NCBI GenBank assembly: GCA_964508055.1
Contig: CAZDRI010000014.1
Coordinates: forward strand, 1 to 41,088
Direction of reading: 5' to 3'
Origin: CAZDRI01 sp964508055
GTDB lineage: Bacteria > Pseudomonadota > Gammaproteobacteria > PS1 > Pseudothioglobaceae
DNA: 41,088 nucleotides
Within the stretch, counting starts at the first letter, position 1; each line of letters begins with the position of its first letter. The position numbers and the translations under genes are program-made. The notes under the pieces were generated by a model. The model saw only the letters and a list, made by a program, of their open reading frames with translations. It did no database searches and was not told the DNA's origin. This document shows positions 1 to 8,099 of the stretch, in pieces.

Positions 1-55
1 ATCAAAAAAAATTGATTATTTACACGGATATTTAAGATACAAGGGTGACCAAAGC

Positions 56-142
56 ATTTCAGCATCTCATAAGCCTTTCATAGATTCTGAACCAAGTTCA
101 GAACGACAAAATATTTCAGTATCTCATAAGTCTTTTATAGAT
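56..142. repeat. Pair of 30-bp direct repeats around a palindrome
   Basis: Two 30-base units at 56-85 and 113-142 match at 27 of 30 positions. All three differences are C in the first copy and T in the second. Between them, 85-103 is a perfect inverted repeat with 8-base arms and a 3-base CAA loop (TTCTGAAC/GTTCAGAA). No gene covers positions 1-176. The arrangement resembles the small palindromic intergenic repeats known from several alphaproteobacterial genomes (recalled, not searched). It lies just past the 3' end of the PQQ dehydrogenase gene and could also act as a transcript-end hairpin. Confidence 0.7.
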
Positions 143-176
143 GATTACAAAAGCCTTACTGCTTTTCAATAGTTTT

Positions 177-1274
177 TTATTTAGGGGCTAGTTTAAATAT
201 TCTACCACTATCAGTAGAAAAATAGATATAACCATCCTTGTCTTCAACTAAAGAACGAATACGTTCAGATAGATTTTTCAATAATCTTTCTTCTTTTACT
301 ACTATATTATTTTTAATTTCTATACGATTTATATGTCTAAGTTTTAAAGCACCAGCTAAGATGTTGCCTTTCCAGTTTTTAAATTTTTTTCCTGAGTACA
401 CAATTAAACTGCTTGGTGCTATTGAGGGAGTATATTGTTTTATAGGGTTTTCCATACCTTCTTTTTCATAACCCTCACCTATGCTTATATCAGCCCAATA
501 TTCTTTACCATAAGATATTATAGGCCAACCATAATTTCGTCCTGCTGATATTAAGTTAATTTCATCGCCACCTCTTGGTCCATGCTCTATCGCAAAAAGC
601 TTAGCATCATCTTTATCATAAAATATGCCTTGTGGATTACGATGTCCATAACTATAAATTTCTGCTAATGCATTTTTATTATTTACAAATGGGTTGTCAT
701 AAGGAATAGAACCATCTAAATTAAGGCGTAGGACTTTACCAGCATGATTAGTTAAATCTTGAGCATTTTCCCTCACCCCCCTATCGCCTATAGTAAAAAA
801 TAAATGTCCTTTATTATCAAAAGTTATACGAGAGCCAAAATGCACAGCAGTATTAGTCTCTGATTTAGTTACAATTAGATCCTGCCAAGCATATAATTCA
901 TTATTTTTAAGCTTTGCTCTTGCTAGAGTAGTTGCACCTTTATTATTTACTTCTTTGACATAAGTAAAATAAATCCAATTAGCAGGTTTATATTTTTTGT
1001 TTATTGCAACATCTAAAAGTCCACCCTGACCACGGCTTATAACATTAGCAACATTTTTAATATAATTTATAGACTTGGTGTTTATATTTAATATACCAAC
1101 CTTACCAGCTCTTTCAGTAAATAAAATTTCAGCATCATTTATAAAAATCATAGACCATACTACACCTAATCCTGCAGCTAGTTTTTCTATTTTATAATCA
1201 TTATTTTTAGCAAAACCTATAGCTAATATAAATGTTAAAAAGCATATAAGTAAAAGTTTTTTTAAAGTATTCAT
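177..1274 (-). CDS. PQQ-dependent aldose sugar dehydrogenase, exported
   Basis: A periplasmic quinoprotein of the soluble glucose/aldose sugar dehydrogenase family (E. coli YliI type), which oxidises sugars with PQQ. The chosen 365-aa product starts with a signal peptide (MNTLKK, then a hydrophobic stretch to about residue 22, cleavage near GFA-K). The beta-propeller core shows AVHFGSR (His145, the expected catalytic base), the TIGDRG motif near 161 and GHRNPQG (Arg212). The frame stays open 56 codons further upstream to a TTG at 1442, but that extension would bury the signal peptide, so ATG at 1274 is preferred. The length suits the family. It follows the RsmC-like gene on the same strand, with about 175 bases between them if this start is right. 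Confidence 0.85.
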   Translation of the reverse strand: MNTLKKLLLICFLTFILAIGFAKNNDYKIEKLAAGLGVVWSMIFINDAEILFTERAGKVGILNINTKSINYIKNVANVISRGQGGLLDVAINKKYKPANWIYFTYVKEVNNKGATTLARAKLKNNELYAWQDLIVTKSETNTAVHFGSRITFDNKGHLFFTIGDRGVRENAQDLTNHAGKVLRLNLDGSIPYDNPFVNNKNALAEIYSYGHRNPQGIFYDKDDAKLFAIEHGPRGGDEINLISAGRNYGWPIISYGKEYWADISIGEGYEKEGMENPIKQYTPSIAPSSLIVYSGKKFKNWKGNILAGALKLRHINRIEIKNNIVVKEERLLKNLSERIRSLVEDKDGYIYFSTDSGRIFKLAPK

Positions 1275-1448
1275 ATTAAAAATTATGGGGCATGCCAACT
1301 TAAAAGGCATTTTTCTAAAAAACTTGTAATAAATTTTATCCAAAATTAATAGTATTATAAAACTATATTGAGGATGAAGTTTGAGCAAATGGGATTTTTG
1401 TTGGATAGTTTTATAAGTTATTAATTTATCTTTATCAGACAAACATCT

Positions 1449-2042
1449 TTATTTGTTTTTATAAGCTAAGGCAACAGTATATTTTGCACCTTGTTTTAAT
1501 TTTTTATAATTACCAAATACTGTCATAAAATTAGTTTTTATAAAATTACGCAGCCCATTTATAGTTACTACTACAATTTTGCCATCAGGTTTTAGAGCTT
1601 CATAAGCATCATATAAAATTATGCTTAATTGTTCTCTACCTATCTTAGCAGGCAGATTAGATAAAATATTATCAAACCTAATATTATTATCTACATTACT
1701 AAAAGCATCAGATAAAAAAACAGTGCAATTTTCAACATTATTAATAGCAATATTTTTTTTTGTATATTCAATGGCAACAAAGTCCTTATCTACCATATAT
1801 ACCTCACCTTTTTTACAAGATAAAGCAACAGCAATGCCAATTGCACCATAACCACAACCTAAATCAAAAGTTATATCATTATCTTTTAATTCTAAATAAT
1901 TAAGTAATAACTGACTTCCTTCATCAATTTTTTTAGGGCTAAACAAACCCCAACAGCTATGAAATATTATTTGCTGGTTTAAAAGGTTAGTATTGATAAT
2001 TAAATCTTTTTTTAGCTTTTGACTAATATCATTAAAAGACAT
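1449..2042 (-). CDS. RsmC-like class I SAM-dependent methyltransferase
   Basis: A 197-aa Rossmann-fold methyltransferase of the MTS family (RsmC/RlmG-like). The SAM-binding motif I, DLGCGYGAIG, is at residues 60-69, an acidic residue follows at the end of strand 2 (MVDKD), and the motif IV equivalent is NLPA at 129-132, where N6/N2 methyltransferases have NPPx. The N-terminal RsmC duplicate domain is absent, so this is the single-domain form. The substrate is probably a guanine or adenine in rRNA, but the target cannot be read from the sequence. It is divergent from the ybiT-like gene across an 89-base AT-rich gap. Family is well supported; specificity is not. Confidence 0.75.
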   Translation of the reverse strand: MSFNDISQKLKKDLIINTNLLNQQIIFHSCWGLFSPKKIDEGSQLLLNYLELKDNDITFDLGCGYGAIGIAVALSCKKGEVYMVDKDFVAIEYTKKNIAINNVENCTVFLSDAFSNVDNNIRFDNILSNLPAKIGREQLSIILYDAYEALKPDGKIVVVTINGLRNFIKTNFMTVFGNYKKLKQGAKYTVALAYKNK

Positions 2043-2131
2043 AAATAAATATAGTTATTAAATTAATTAATTTTATTTTAAAATAAATAAGTTTAAAGAT
2101 TTAATTAAAAGTATTGATTTTTCCTTATTAA

Positions 2132-3724
2132 ATGATAACAACCAATAATCTAACTATTCAATTTGGTGAAAAACCATTATTTGAAAATATATCCACTAAG
2201 TTTAAAGACTCAAATCGCTATGGATTAATAGGGGCTAATGGTTCTGGTAAATCAACATTTATGAAAATATTAAGTTCAGATATAAAACCTAGTTCTGGAA
2301 ATATTATTATTAGCGAAGATCAAAGGTTAGGAATTTTATCACAAGACCAATTTGCATTTGAAACATATAGCTTAATTAACACCGTTATCCAAGGGTATCC
2401 TAAACTTTGGGAGATAAAAAAACAACGAGATGAAATTTATGCTAAGACTGATATGAGTGAGGAAGATGGTATAAAAGTAAGTGAGTTAGAAGTAGAATTT
2501 GGCTTAATGGATGGTTATAGCGCAGAACCAAAAGCAGGTGAGTTACTATTAGCACTAGGTATAGATAAAGAAATACACCACAACTTAATGAGCACTATTG
2601 CTCCAGGTTGGAAGTTAAGAGTTTTATTAGCACAAGCATTATTTTCAGACCCAGATATTTTATTATTAGATGAACCTACTAATAATTTAGATATTACAAC
2701 TATTAGATGGTTAGAAAAATTTTTAAATGAAAAATCATCTTTAATGATAATTATTTCTCACGATAGACATTTTTTAAATAGTGTTTGTACTCATATTGCA
2801 GATTTAGACTATGGCGAGTTAACAATCTTACCGGGTAATTATGATGATTTTATGATTGCTAAAACTGCCATTAGTGAAAGAGCACAAGCTGAAAATGCTA
2901 AGAAAAAGGTTAGAATTAAAGAATTACAAGCTTTTGTGAGTCGTTTTTCAGCTAATGCTTCTAAAGCTAAACAGGCAACATCAAGGGCAAGACAAATAGA
3001 TAAAATACAGTTAGAGGAATTAAAGCCTTCTTCTAGAGTTAGCCCTTATATACGCTTTGAACAAGATAAAAAGCTTTATCGTGTTATTTTAGAAGTAGAA
3101 AATATAACAAAAAGTTTTGCTAATGAAGTTATTTTTAAAGACTTAAATTTAATATTAGAAGCAGGTGATAGACTTGCAGTAATAGGTACTAATGGTATTG
3201 GTAAAACAACTTTAATAAAAACTCTAATTAATGAAATAAAAGCAGATAGCGGCAGTATCAAATGGTCAGAAAATGCTAATATCGGCTACTTTGCCCAAGA
3301 CCATAATCATGAATTTATAAAAGATATAAGTTTATTTGATTGGATGAGTGGCTTTAAAAATAAAGATGATGATGAACAAAAAGTCCGCTCAATATTAGGG
3401 AAGATGTTATTTTCAAAAAATGAGGTAAATAAATCTGTTACAAAGTTATCAGGTGGGGAAAAAGTTAGAATGATTATAGGCAGGCTTATGCTTAAAAAAG
3501 CTAATATTTTAGTGATAGATGAGCCAACTAATCATTTAGATATGGAATCTATTGAGGCTTTAAATTTAGCATTGATAAATTATCAAGGAAGTTTAATTTT
3601 TGTAAGTCATGATAGAGAATTTGTCTCTTCATTAGCAACTAAAATAGTAGAGCTAAAATCTAATACAATTAATTATTTCTCTGGTAGTTATGATGAATAT
3701 TTAAAACAAATTAATACTAAATGA
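2132..3724 (+). CDS. ybiT: ABC-F family ribosome-associated ATPase YbiT
   Basis: A cytosolic ABC-F protein with two ATPase domains and no membrane segments. ABC-F proteins act at the ribosomal E site and influence elongation. Walker A motifs are GANGSGKS at 34-41 and GTNGIGKT near 350. Both Walker B strands end in DEPTN. Domain 2 has the canonical signature LSGGEK, while domain 1 has the degenerate APGWKLR that I recall from YbiT. The linker FVSRFSANASKAKQATSRARQ is basic. The length, 530 aa, equals my recollection of E. coli YbiT, and similarity looks high throughout, so YbiT fits better than EttA or Uup. Its TGA overlaps the ATG of the next gene, so the two are translationally coupled. Confidence 0.88.
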   Translation: MITTNNLTIQFGEKPLFENISTKFKDSNRYGLIGANGSGKSTFMKILSSDIKPSSGNIIISEDQRLGILSQDQFAFETYSLINTVIQGYPKLWEIKKQRDEIYAKTDMSEEDGIKVSELEVEFGLMDGYSAEPKAGELLLALGIDKEIHHNLMSTIAPGWKLRVLLAQALFSDPDILLLDEPTNNLDITTIRWLEKFLNEKSSLMIIISHDRHFLNSVCTHIADLDYGELTILPGNYDDFMIAKTAISERAQAENAKKKVRIKELQAFVSRFSANASKAKQATSRARQIDKIQLEELKPSSRVSPYIRFEQDKKLYRVILEVENITKSFANEVIFKDLNLILEAGDRLAVIGTNGIGKTTLIKTLINEIKADSGSIKWSENANIGYFAQDHNHEFIKDISLFDWMSGFKNKDDDEQKVRSILGKMLFSKNEVNKSVTKLSGGEKVRMIIGRLMLKKANILVIDEPTNHLDMESIEALNLALINYQGSLIFVSHDREFVSSLATKIVELKSNTINYFSGSYDEYLKQINTK

Positions 3725-4509
3725 TACTAAAGGTAATTAAAAGGTTTTTTGCCCAAGATGGGATTGACTCTGCTATGGTTCTTTCTTTTAATACCTTTTT
3801 GGCACTTGTGCCAGTCTTATATTTAGCGTTAAGTGTATTTTCTATTTCACCTTATTTTTATGATTTAAAGTTAATTGTTGAGCAATTCCTATTTGAACAA
3901 CTTTTTCTAGAAGATAGCTATATAACAGTTGATAAATATATAAATACATTTGTAGAGCAAACTGCAAATATTAAAGGTATTAGTGCTATTTTTTTATTGA
4001 TTACTGCAATCTTGCTTATGTTTGAAATTGATTTGAAAATCAATAAAATATGGGGAGTTAAGCAAAAAAGCAATATTATTAAAAGAGTTTTTATTTATAT
4101 TTTTAGTTTATTTTTAGGACCATTATTATTAGGTTTTTCTCTAATGATAAGTTCTTATATTTTAGCTTTTGAACCATTTTTAAAAGTTTTAGAAATTATG
4201 AATATTTCAACTTATACTACTTATATATTTTCATTTGGGATATCGTGTTTAGGTTTTGCTTTACTATATTTTCTTATAATAATTCAAAAAATACAATTTA
4301 AAAGTGCATTAAAAGCAGGATTTATTGCTGCATTATTATTAGAAATATTAAAGTTTTTATTAGTATTTTATGTCAAGTATTTTCCAGTATATAAAATTAT
4401 TTACGGAGCATATTCAATACTTCCACTGCTGTTATTATGGGTTTATTTAGCTTGGATAGTGGTATTAATCGGCGCTAGTTTTTGTTATTATTTTGAAACT
4501 AGGGAATAA
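3721..4509 (+). CDS. YihY/UPF0761 family inner membrane protein
   Basis: A 262-aa integral membrane protein with about six hydrophobic segments, fitting the YihY/virulence factor BrkB family (once misnamed ribonuclease BN). Family marks visible are the N-terminal FFAQDGIDSAMVLSFNTFLA segment and the C-terminal YGAYSILPLLLLWVYLAWIV segment. The molecular function of the family is not settled. It starts inside the stop codon of ybiT (ATGA), indicating an operon. Its last 45 bases overlap the end of the convergent ICMT-like gene. Confidence 0.85.
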   Translation: MILKVIKRFFAQDGIDSAMVLSFNTFLALVPVLYLALSVFSISPYFYDLKLIVEQFLFEQLFLEDSYITVDKYINTFVEQTANIKGISAIFLLITAILLMFEIDLKINKIWGVKQKSNIIKRVFIYIFSLFLGPLLLGFSLMISSYILAFEPFLKVLEIMNISTYTTYIFSFGISCLGFALLYFLIIIQKIQFKSALKAGFIAALLLEILKFLLVFYVKYFPVYKIIYGAYSILPLLLLWVYLAWIVVLIGASFCYYFETRE

Positions 4510-4908
4510 TTTTCCAGTATTTTTTTTATAATCATTGTAATCATTAAATCTATGTGCCAATAATTTTTCTTCTAAGTTTGATTTTAAGATTAAATCAATA
4601 ACTAAAACTGCATAAATAATTAAATTAATAATTGAAATATTAGTTAATAAAAAAGCTAAACATAATAATAAAACAGATAAATACATGGGGTGTCTGACAT
4701 AACTATAAATTCCTTTTGTTACTAATTTATGATTGTTTTTTAATTGAGGTAACACATTTAAGTTAGTGATTTTCATTGTTATTAATGCAGATAATGCGAT
4801 AATGATTGAGATAATTATAAGTATTATTGAAATTAGGTTTATAGCCATAATATTTGAATTTATGATCAAAAAAATAATAGCTAAAAATTGAATTATTACA
4901 TATAACAT
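4465..4908 (-). CDS. Isoprenylcysteine/phospholipid methyltransferase-like membrane protein
   Basis: A small 147-aa membrane protein with four or five hydrophobic helices and the signature SYVRHPMYLS near residues 69-78, followed by the acidic element EEKLL. These are marks of the ICMT/PEMT methyltransferase superfamily, in which the C-terminal half forms the SAM-binding site. In bacteria the substrates of these short proteins are mostly unknown (lipids, isoprenoids or exported proteins). The gene converges on and overlaps the yihY-like gene by 45 bases and is divergent from ubiM across 37 bases. The family call is good; the substrate is open. Confidence 0.75.
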   Translation of the reverse strand: MLYVIIQFLAIIFLIINSNIMAINLISIILIIISIIIALSALITMKITNLNVLPQLKNNHKLVTKGIYSYVRHPMYLSVLLLCLAFLLTNISIINLIIYAVLVIDLILKSNLEEKLLAHRFNDYNDYKKNTGKLFPSFKIITKTSAD

Positions 4909-4945
4909 TTAATTTATAATACCATTATTTTATTAATTTCTTATT

Positions 4946-6145
4946 ATGAATTACGATATTATTGTTGTCGGTGGAGGTCCTGCAGGACTTAGTTTTGCCC
5001 AATCATTAACAGATACTAATTTAAAAGTATTAGTAATTGAAAAAGCAAAATTAATACAATTACAAAAACCACAACCAGATGGTAGAGAGATAGCTCTTAC
5101 CCATAAATCAGTTAGGATTTTAAAAAAATTAAAAGTTTGGGATAAATTTAACAAAAATGATATTTCTCCAATAAAAAAAGCTGAAGTGCTATCTGGCGAA
5201 GAACCTGCACTATTAGAATTTGATTCTAAAGCAGCAGGAGTAGATGCACTAGGATATCTAATTCCTAATTATATAATTAGAAAAACAATTTTTAATGTTG
5301 TTAAAACTAAAAAAAATATTACCATTAATCCTAATTTTAGAGTTGAGCATGTTTTTGCTGATAATAATGAGGCTTATGTAATATTAGATGATGGTAATAA
5401 GATTAGTGCTTCATTAATAGTTGCAGCAGATAGCAGATTTTCTACTTTAAGAAAAAAAATGGGTATAGCTGCAACTGTAAGAGAATTTTCTAAAACTATG
5501 ATAATTTGTAGAGTAGAGCATGAAAAACCGCATAATAGTATTGCCAAAGAATGTTTTTTTTATGGCAGAACAATGGCTATATTGCCATTAAATAGTAATA
5601 TTTCTTCAATATTAATCACAGTTAAGACAAATAAAGCCGATGAGCTTTTATCTTTAAATGATAAAGAACTAAATTCAGAAATACAGAAATATTTTAATGA
5701 GTTTTTAGGTAATACTAAGATTGTTAGTAACAGATATTCTTACCCTTTATCAGGGGTTCATGCTGATAAATTTATAAAACCTAAGTTTGCTTTAATAGGA
5801 GATGCAGCAGTAGGTATGCATCCAGTAACAGCTCATGGCTTTAATCTCGGTCTTAGCGGGCAAAATATATTAGCTAAAAATATTAAAAAAGCACTAGCTA
5901 ATAATGAAGATATTGGCTCATTAACTGTATTAAAAGATTATGAAAGAAGGCATATGTTAGAAACTAAGATTATGTATCTTGGCACCAATAGTGTTGTATC
6001 CTTATTTACTAATGATGCCCCAATATTAAAGCAATTACGCAAACTCACTTTAAAATTTGCCAATAATTTTCCGCCTTTGAAATATATTATTACTGAACAA
6101 TTAACTGAATCAAAGAAAATATCTAAATTCCTGCCATGGATGTAA
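4946..6145 (+). CDS. ubiM: Ubiquinone biosynthesis flavin hydroxylase UbiM
   Basis: An FAD-dependent monooxygenase of the UbiH/UbiF/COQ6 group that hydroxylates the ubiquinone ring at the membrane. The FAD-binding GGGPAG is at residues 9-14, and the second FAD motif is GDAAVGMHPVTAHGFNLGLS near 284. The motifs PDGREIALTH, VAADSRFS and this form of the GDAA motif match what I recall for UbiM, the broad-specificity hydroxylase of some Neisseria and Alphaproteobacteria, better than UbiH or UbiF. The length of 399 aa is normal. Its last 10 bases overlap the start of pdxH, so the two are probably co-transcribed. Confidence 0.82.
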   Translation: MNYDIIVVGGGPAGLSFAQSLTDTNLKVLVIEKAKLIQLQKPQPDGREIALTHKSVRILKKLKVWDKFNKNDISPIKKAEVLSGEEPALLEFDSKAAGVDALGYLIPNYIIRKTIFNVVKTKKNITINPNFRVEHVFADNNEAYVILDDGNKISASLIVAADSRFSTLRKKMGIAATVREFSKTMIICRVEHEKPHNSIAKECFFYGRTMAILPLNSNISSILITVKTNKADELLSLNDKELNSEIQKYFNEFLGNTKIVSNRYSYPLSGVHADKFIKPKFALIGDAAVGMHPVTAHGFNLGLSGQNILAKNIKKALANNEDIGSLTVLKDYERRHMLETKIMYLGTNSVVSLFTNDAPILKQLRKLTLKFANNFPPLKYIITEQLTESKKISKFLPWM

Positions 6146-6774
6146 GTAAATTAACTCATGATTTTACTAAAGGCAGTTTATCAAGAAAGAATTTAAAGCC
6201 ATCTGCAATAGAGCAATTTAATATATGGCTTGAAAAAGCCTTAACTACTAAAAAAATTATAGAGCCAACTGCTATGAGTTTAGCTACAGCATCTCAAGGT
6301 GGTGAAATTACCATCCGCACTGTGTTATTAAAATATTTTGATGATAATGGATTTGTTTTTTTTACTAATTATAAGAGTAAAAAAGCAATGCAAATAGCAG
6401 AAAACCCTCAAGCTGCATTATTATTCCAATGGCTAATATTAGAACGGCAAGTAAAAATATCAGGCAAAGTAGAAAAAATATCTAAAACTGATTCTATAAA
6501 GTATTTTTTATCAAGGTCTAAAAACAGTCAAATAGGGGCTTGGTGTTCAAATCAAAGCAAGATAATATCTAATAGAGAAATTTTATTAATGAAATTTAAT
6601 GAAATAAAAGAAAAGTATAAACACAAAAAATTACCTTTACCTGATTTTTGGGGAGGATATAGGGTAATCCCACAACATATTGAATTTTGGCAAGGACGCA
6701 AACATAGGCTGCATGATAGATTTTTATATACTAAACTTGACGAAAGTTGGCAGATAGATAGATTAGCACCTTAA
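6136..6774 (+). CDS. pdxH: Pyridoxamine 5'-phosphate oxidase
   Basis: An FMN-dependent cytosolic oxidase that makes pyridoxal 5'-phosphate, the last step of vitamin B6 synthesis and salvage. At 212 aa it has the family's usual length. Visible marks are the FMN-binding stretch TIRTVLLKYFDDNGFVFFTN, SKKAMQIAENPQAALLFQW, the ERQVKISG strand and the C-terminal substrate-binding end EFWQGRKHRLHDRF. It overlaps ubiM by 10 bases upstream, and its 3' end overlaps aroE (opposite strand) by 12 bases. No cofactor-binding residue appears to be missing. Confidence 0.95.
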   Translation: MDVSKLTHDFTKGSLSRKNLKPSAIEQFNIWLEKALTTKKIIEPTAMSLATASQGGEITIRTVLLKYFDDNGFVFFTNYKSKKAMQIAENPQAALLFQWLILERQVKISGKVEKISKTDSIKYFLSRSKNSQIGAWCSNQSKIISNREILLMKFNEIKEKYKHKKLPLPDFWGGYRVIPQHIEFWQGRKHRLHDRFLYTKLDESWQIDRLAP

Positions 6775-7587
6775 TGTTTTTTGTAAATTAGCAATAATAT
6801 TTTTGGTTTTAGGCTTAATACCACGCCAAAATTCAAATGACAAAGCAGCTTGTTCTACTAACATTCCTAAACCATCACTAATAATTTTGGCATTATTATT
6901 TTTTGCCCATATCATAAATTCAGTATCAGAGCCATACATAAGATCGTAACAAATAGTACTGTTTGATATTTTTATACCACCAATATCAGAACTTAAAGAA
7001 GATTTATTTAAAAAAGCTGAAGTAGCATTGATAATAATATCTGCCTTTATATTTTTAGCTTCTGTTAATCCTATGCCTTCTATGTTTCCATACTGGCTAA
7101 ATTCTTTTGCTAATTCTTCTGCTTTTGTAGTTGTGCGATTTGCAACTACTATGTTGTTTGGTTCTTCTAATAAAAGTGGGTAAATAATGCCTCTTACACT
7201 GCCTCCAGCTCCTAAGATTAAAATTATTTTATCTTTTATTGTGATATTTAAATTGTTTTTAATATCTTTAACTAGTCCAAGACCATCAGTATTTTCACCG
7301 TAAAGAATAGAATCTTTAATTTTGATGGTGTTTACTGCTTTACATATTTTTGCATTAGCAGTAAGTTTATCTACTAATTGATATGCTTCTAATTTAAATG
7401 GAACAGTAATATTTAAGCCCTTACCTTTGTTTTGAAAAAATTTAGTTACAACTTTTTCAAAGCTGTCAATTGGACTTAATATTTTTGTATAACTAATATT
7501 TTGCTTAGTATCAGTAGCAAATTTATTGTGTATTTGAGGTGATATACTATGTTTTATTGGATTGCCAATTACTGCATAACTATCCAT
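6763..7587 (-). CDS. aroE: Shikimate dehydrogenase
   Basis: A cytosolic NADPH-dependent enzyme reducing 3-dehydroshikimate to shikimate in aromatic amino acid synthesis. At 274 aa it has typical length. The shikimate-binding motif SISPQIHN is near 14-21, the catalytic lysine lies in NITVPFKLEA, the substrate motif is ENTDGLG, and the glycine-rich NADP loop GAGGSVRG is followed by NRT (NADP preference). The start codon directly abuts the bactofilin stop, so both are read from one transcript with the RNase E/G gene upstream. It converges with pdxH. Confidence 0.95.
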   Translation of the reverse strand: MDSYAVIGNPIKHSISPQIHNKFATDTKQNISYTKILSPIDSFEKVVTKFFQNKGKGLNITVPFKLEAYQLVDKLTANAKICKAVNTIKIKDSILYGENTDGLGLVKDIKNNLNITIKDKIILILGAGGSVRGIIYPLLLEEPNNIVVANRTTTKAEELAKEFSQYGNIEGIGLTEAKNIKADIIINATSAFLNKSSLSSDIGGIKISNSTICYDLMYGSDTEFMIWAKNNNAKIISDGLGMLVEQAALSFEFWRGIKPKTKNIIANLQKTLRC

Positions 7588-8079
7588 TTATTTATTAGAA
7601 TTTTTACCAATAATTTTATTCAAAGTTGATTCTTTTTCATTGACTAAACTATTTGGCTTTTTCATAGAAATATTACCTTTAAATATTGCTCCATCGTTTA
7701 AAACAACTCTAGGTGAGGTTATGTTGCCTGTAACATTACCTTTTTCAGTAACTAATATTTTTTCATATGCGTTGATATCGCCAGTAATTTTTCCATCTAC
7801 TTTTATATTTTTTACAGAAATATTTGCATTAATATCAGCACCTTTACCTACATTAACTGTGTTTTCTTTTAACTTTATTGTTCCTTCTAACTTGCCATGT
7901 ATAGTTACATCATCATTGCCAAGTACTTCACCTTTAATAATTAGATTTTTACCAATTATAGAGCGAGATGAATTAATTGATTGCTGTGATTTAATTTTTT
8001 TACTAACATTTCTTTTTGGTAAGATATTTTCAATATTTTCAGTATTTCCTTTTTTTTGTGCTTCTTCTTTTTTCCACAT
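7588..8079 (-). CDS. Bactofilin family cytoskeletal protein
   Basis: A 163-aa polymer-forming protein. The central part, from about residue 40 to 145, is a right-handed beta-helix with regularly spaced glycines and short repeats (IIGKNLIIKGEVLGNDDVTI, KLEGTIKL, GKITGDI, KGNVTGNI). It is flanked by charged, disordered tails. Bactofilins self-assemble without nucleotide into filaments used in shape control, stalks and septation. A very strong ribosome binding site (AGGAGG) sits 4 bases before the ATG, unusual in this window. It lies between rne/rng and aroE; this neighbourhood suggests co-transcription but no shared function. Confidence 0.87.
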   Translation of the reverse strand: MWKKEEAQKKGNTENIENILPKRNVSKKIKSQQSINSSRSIIGKNLIIKGEVLGNDDVTIHGKLEGTIKLKENTVNVGKGADINANISVKNIKVDGKITGDINAYEKILVTEKGNVTGNITSPRVVLNDGAIFKGNISMKKPNSLVNEKESTLNKIIGKNSNK

Positions 8080-8099
8080 ACTTCCTCCTATTTATAAAT

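Noticed and set aside
1275..1442. 56-codon N-terminal extension of the PQQ dehydrogenase from a TTG start
   Set aside because: It would place the signal peptide in the interior and lacks a ribosome binding site; ATG 1274 begins directly at the signal peptide.
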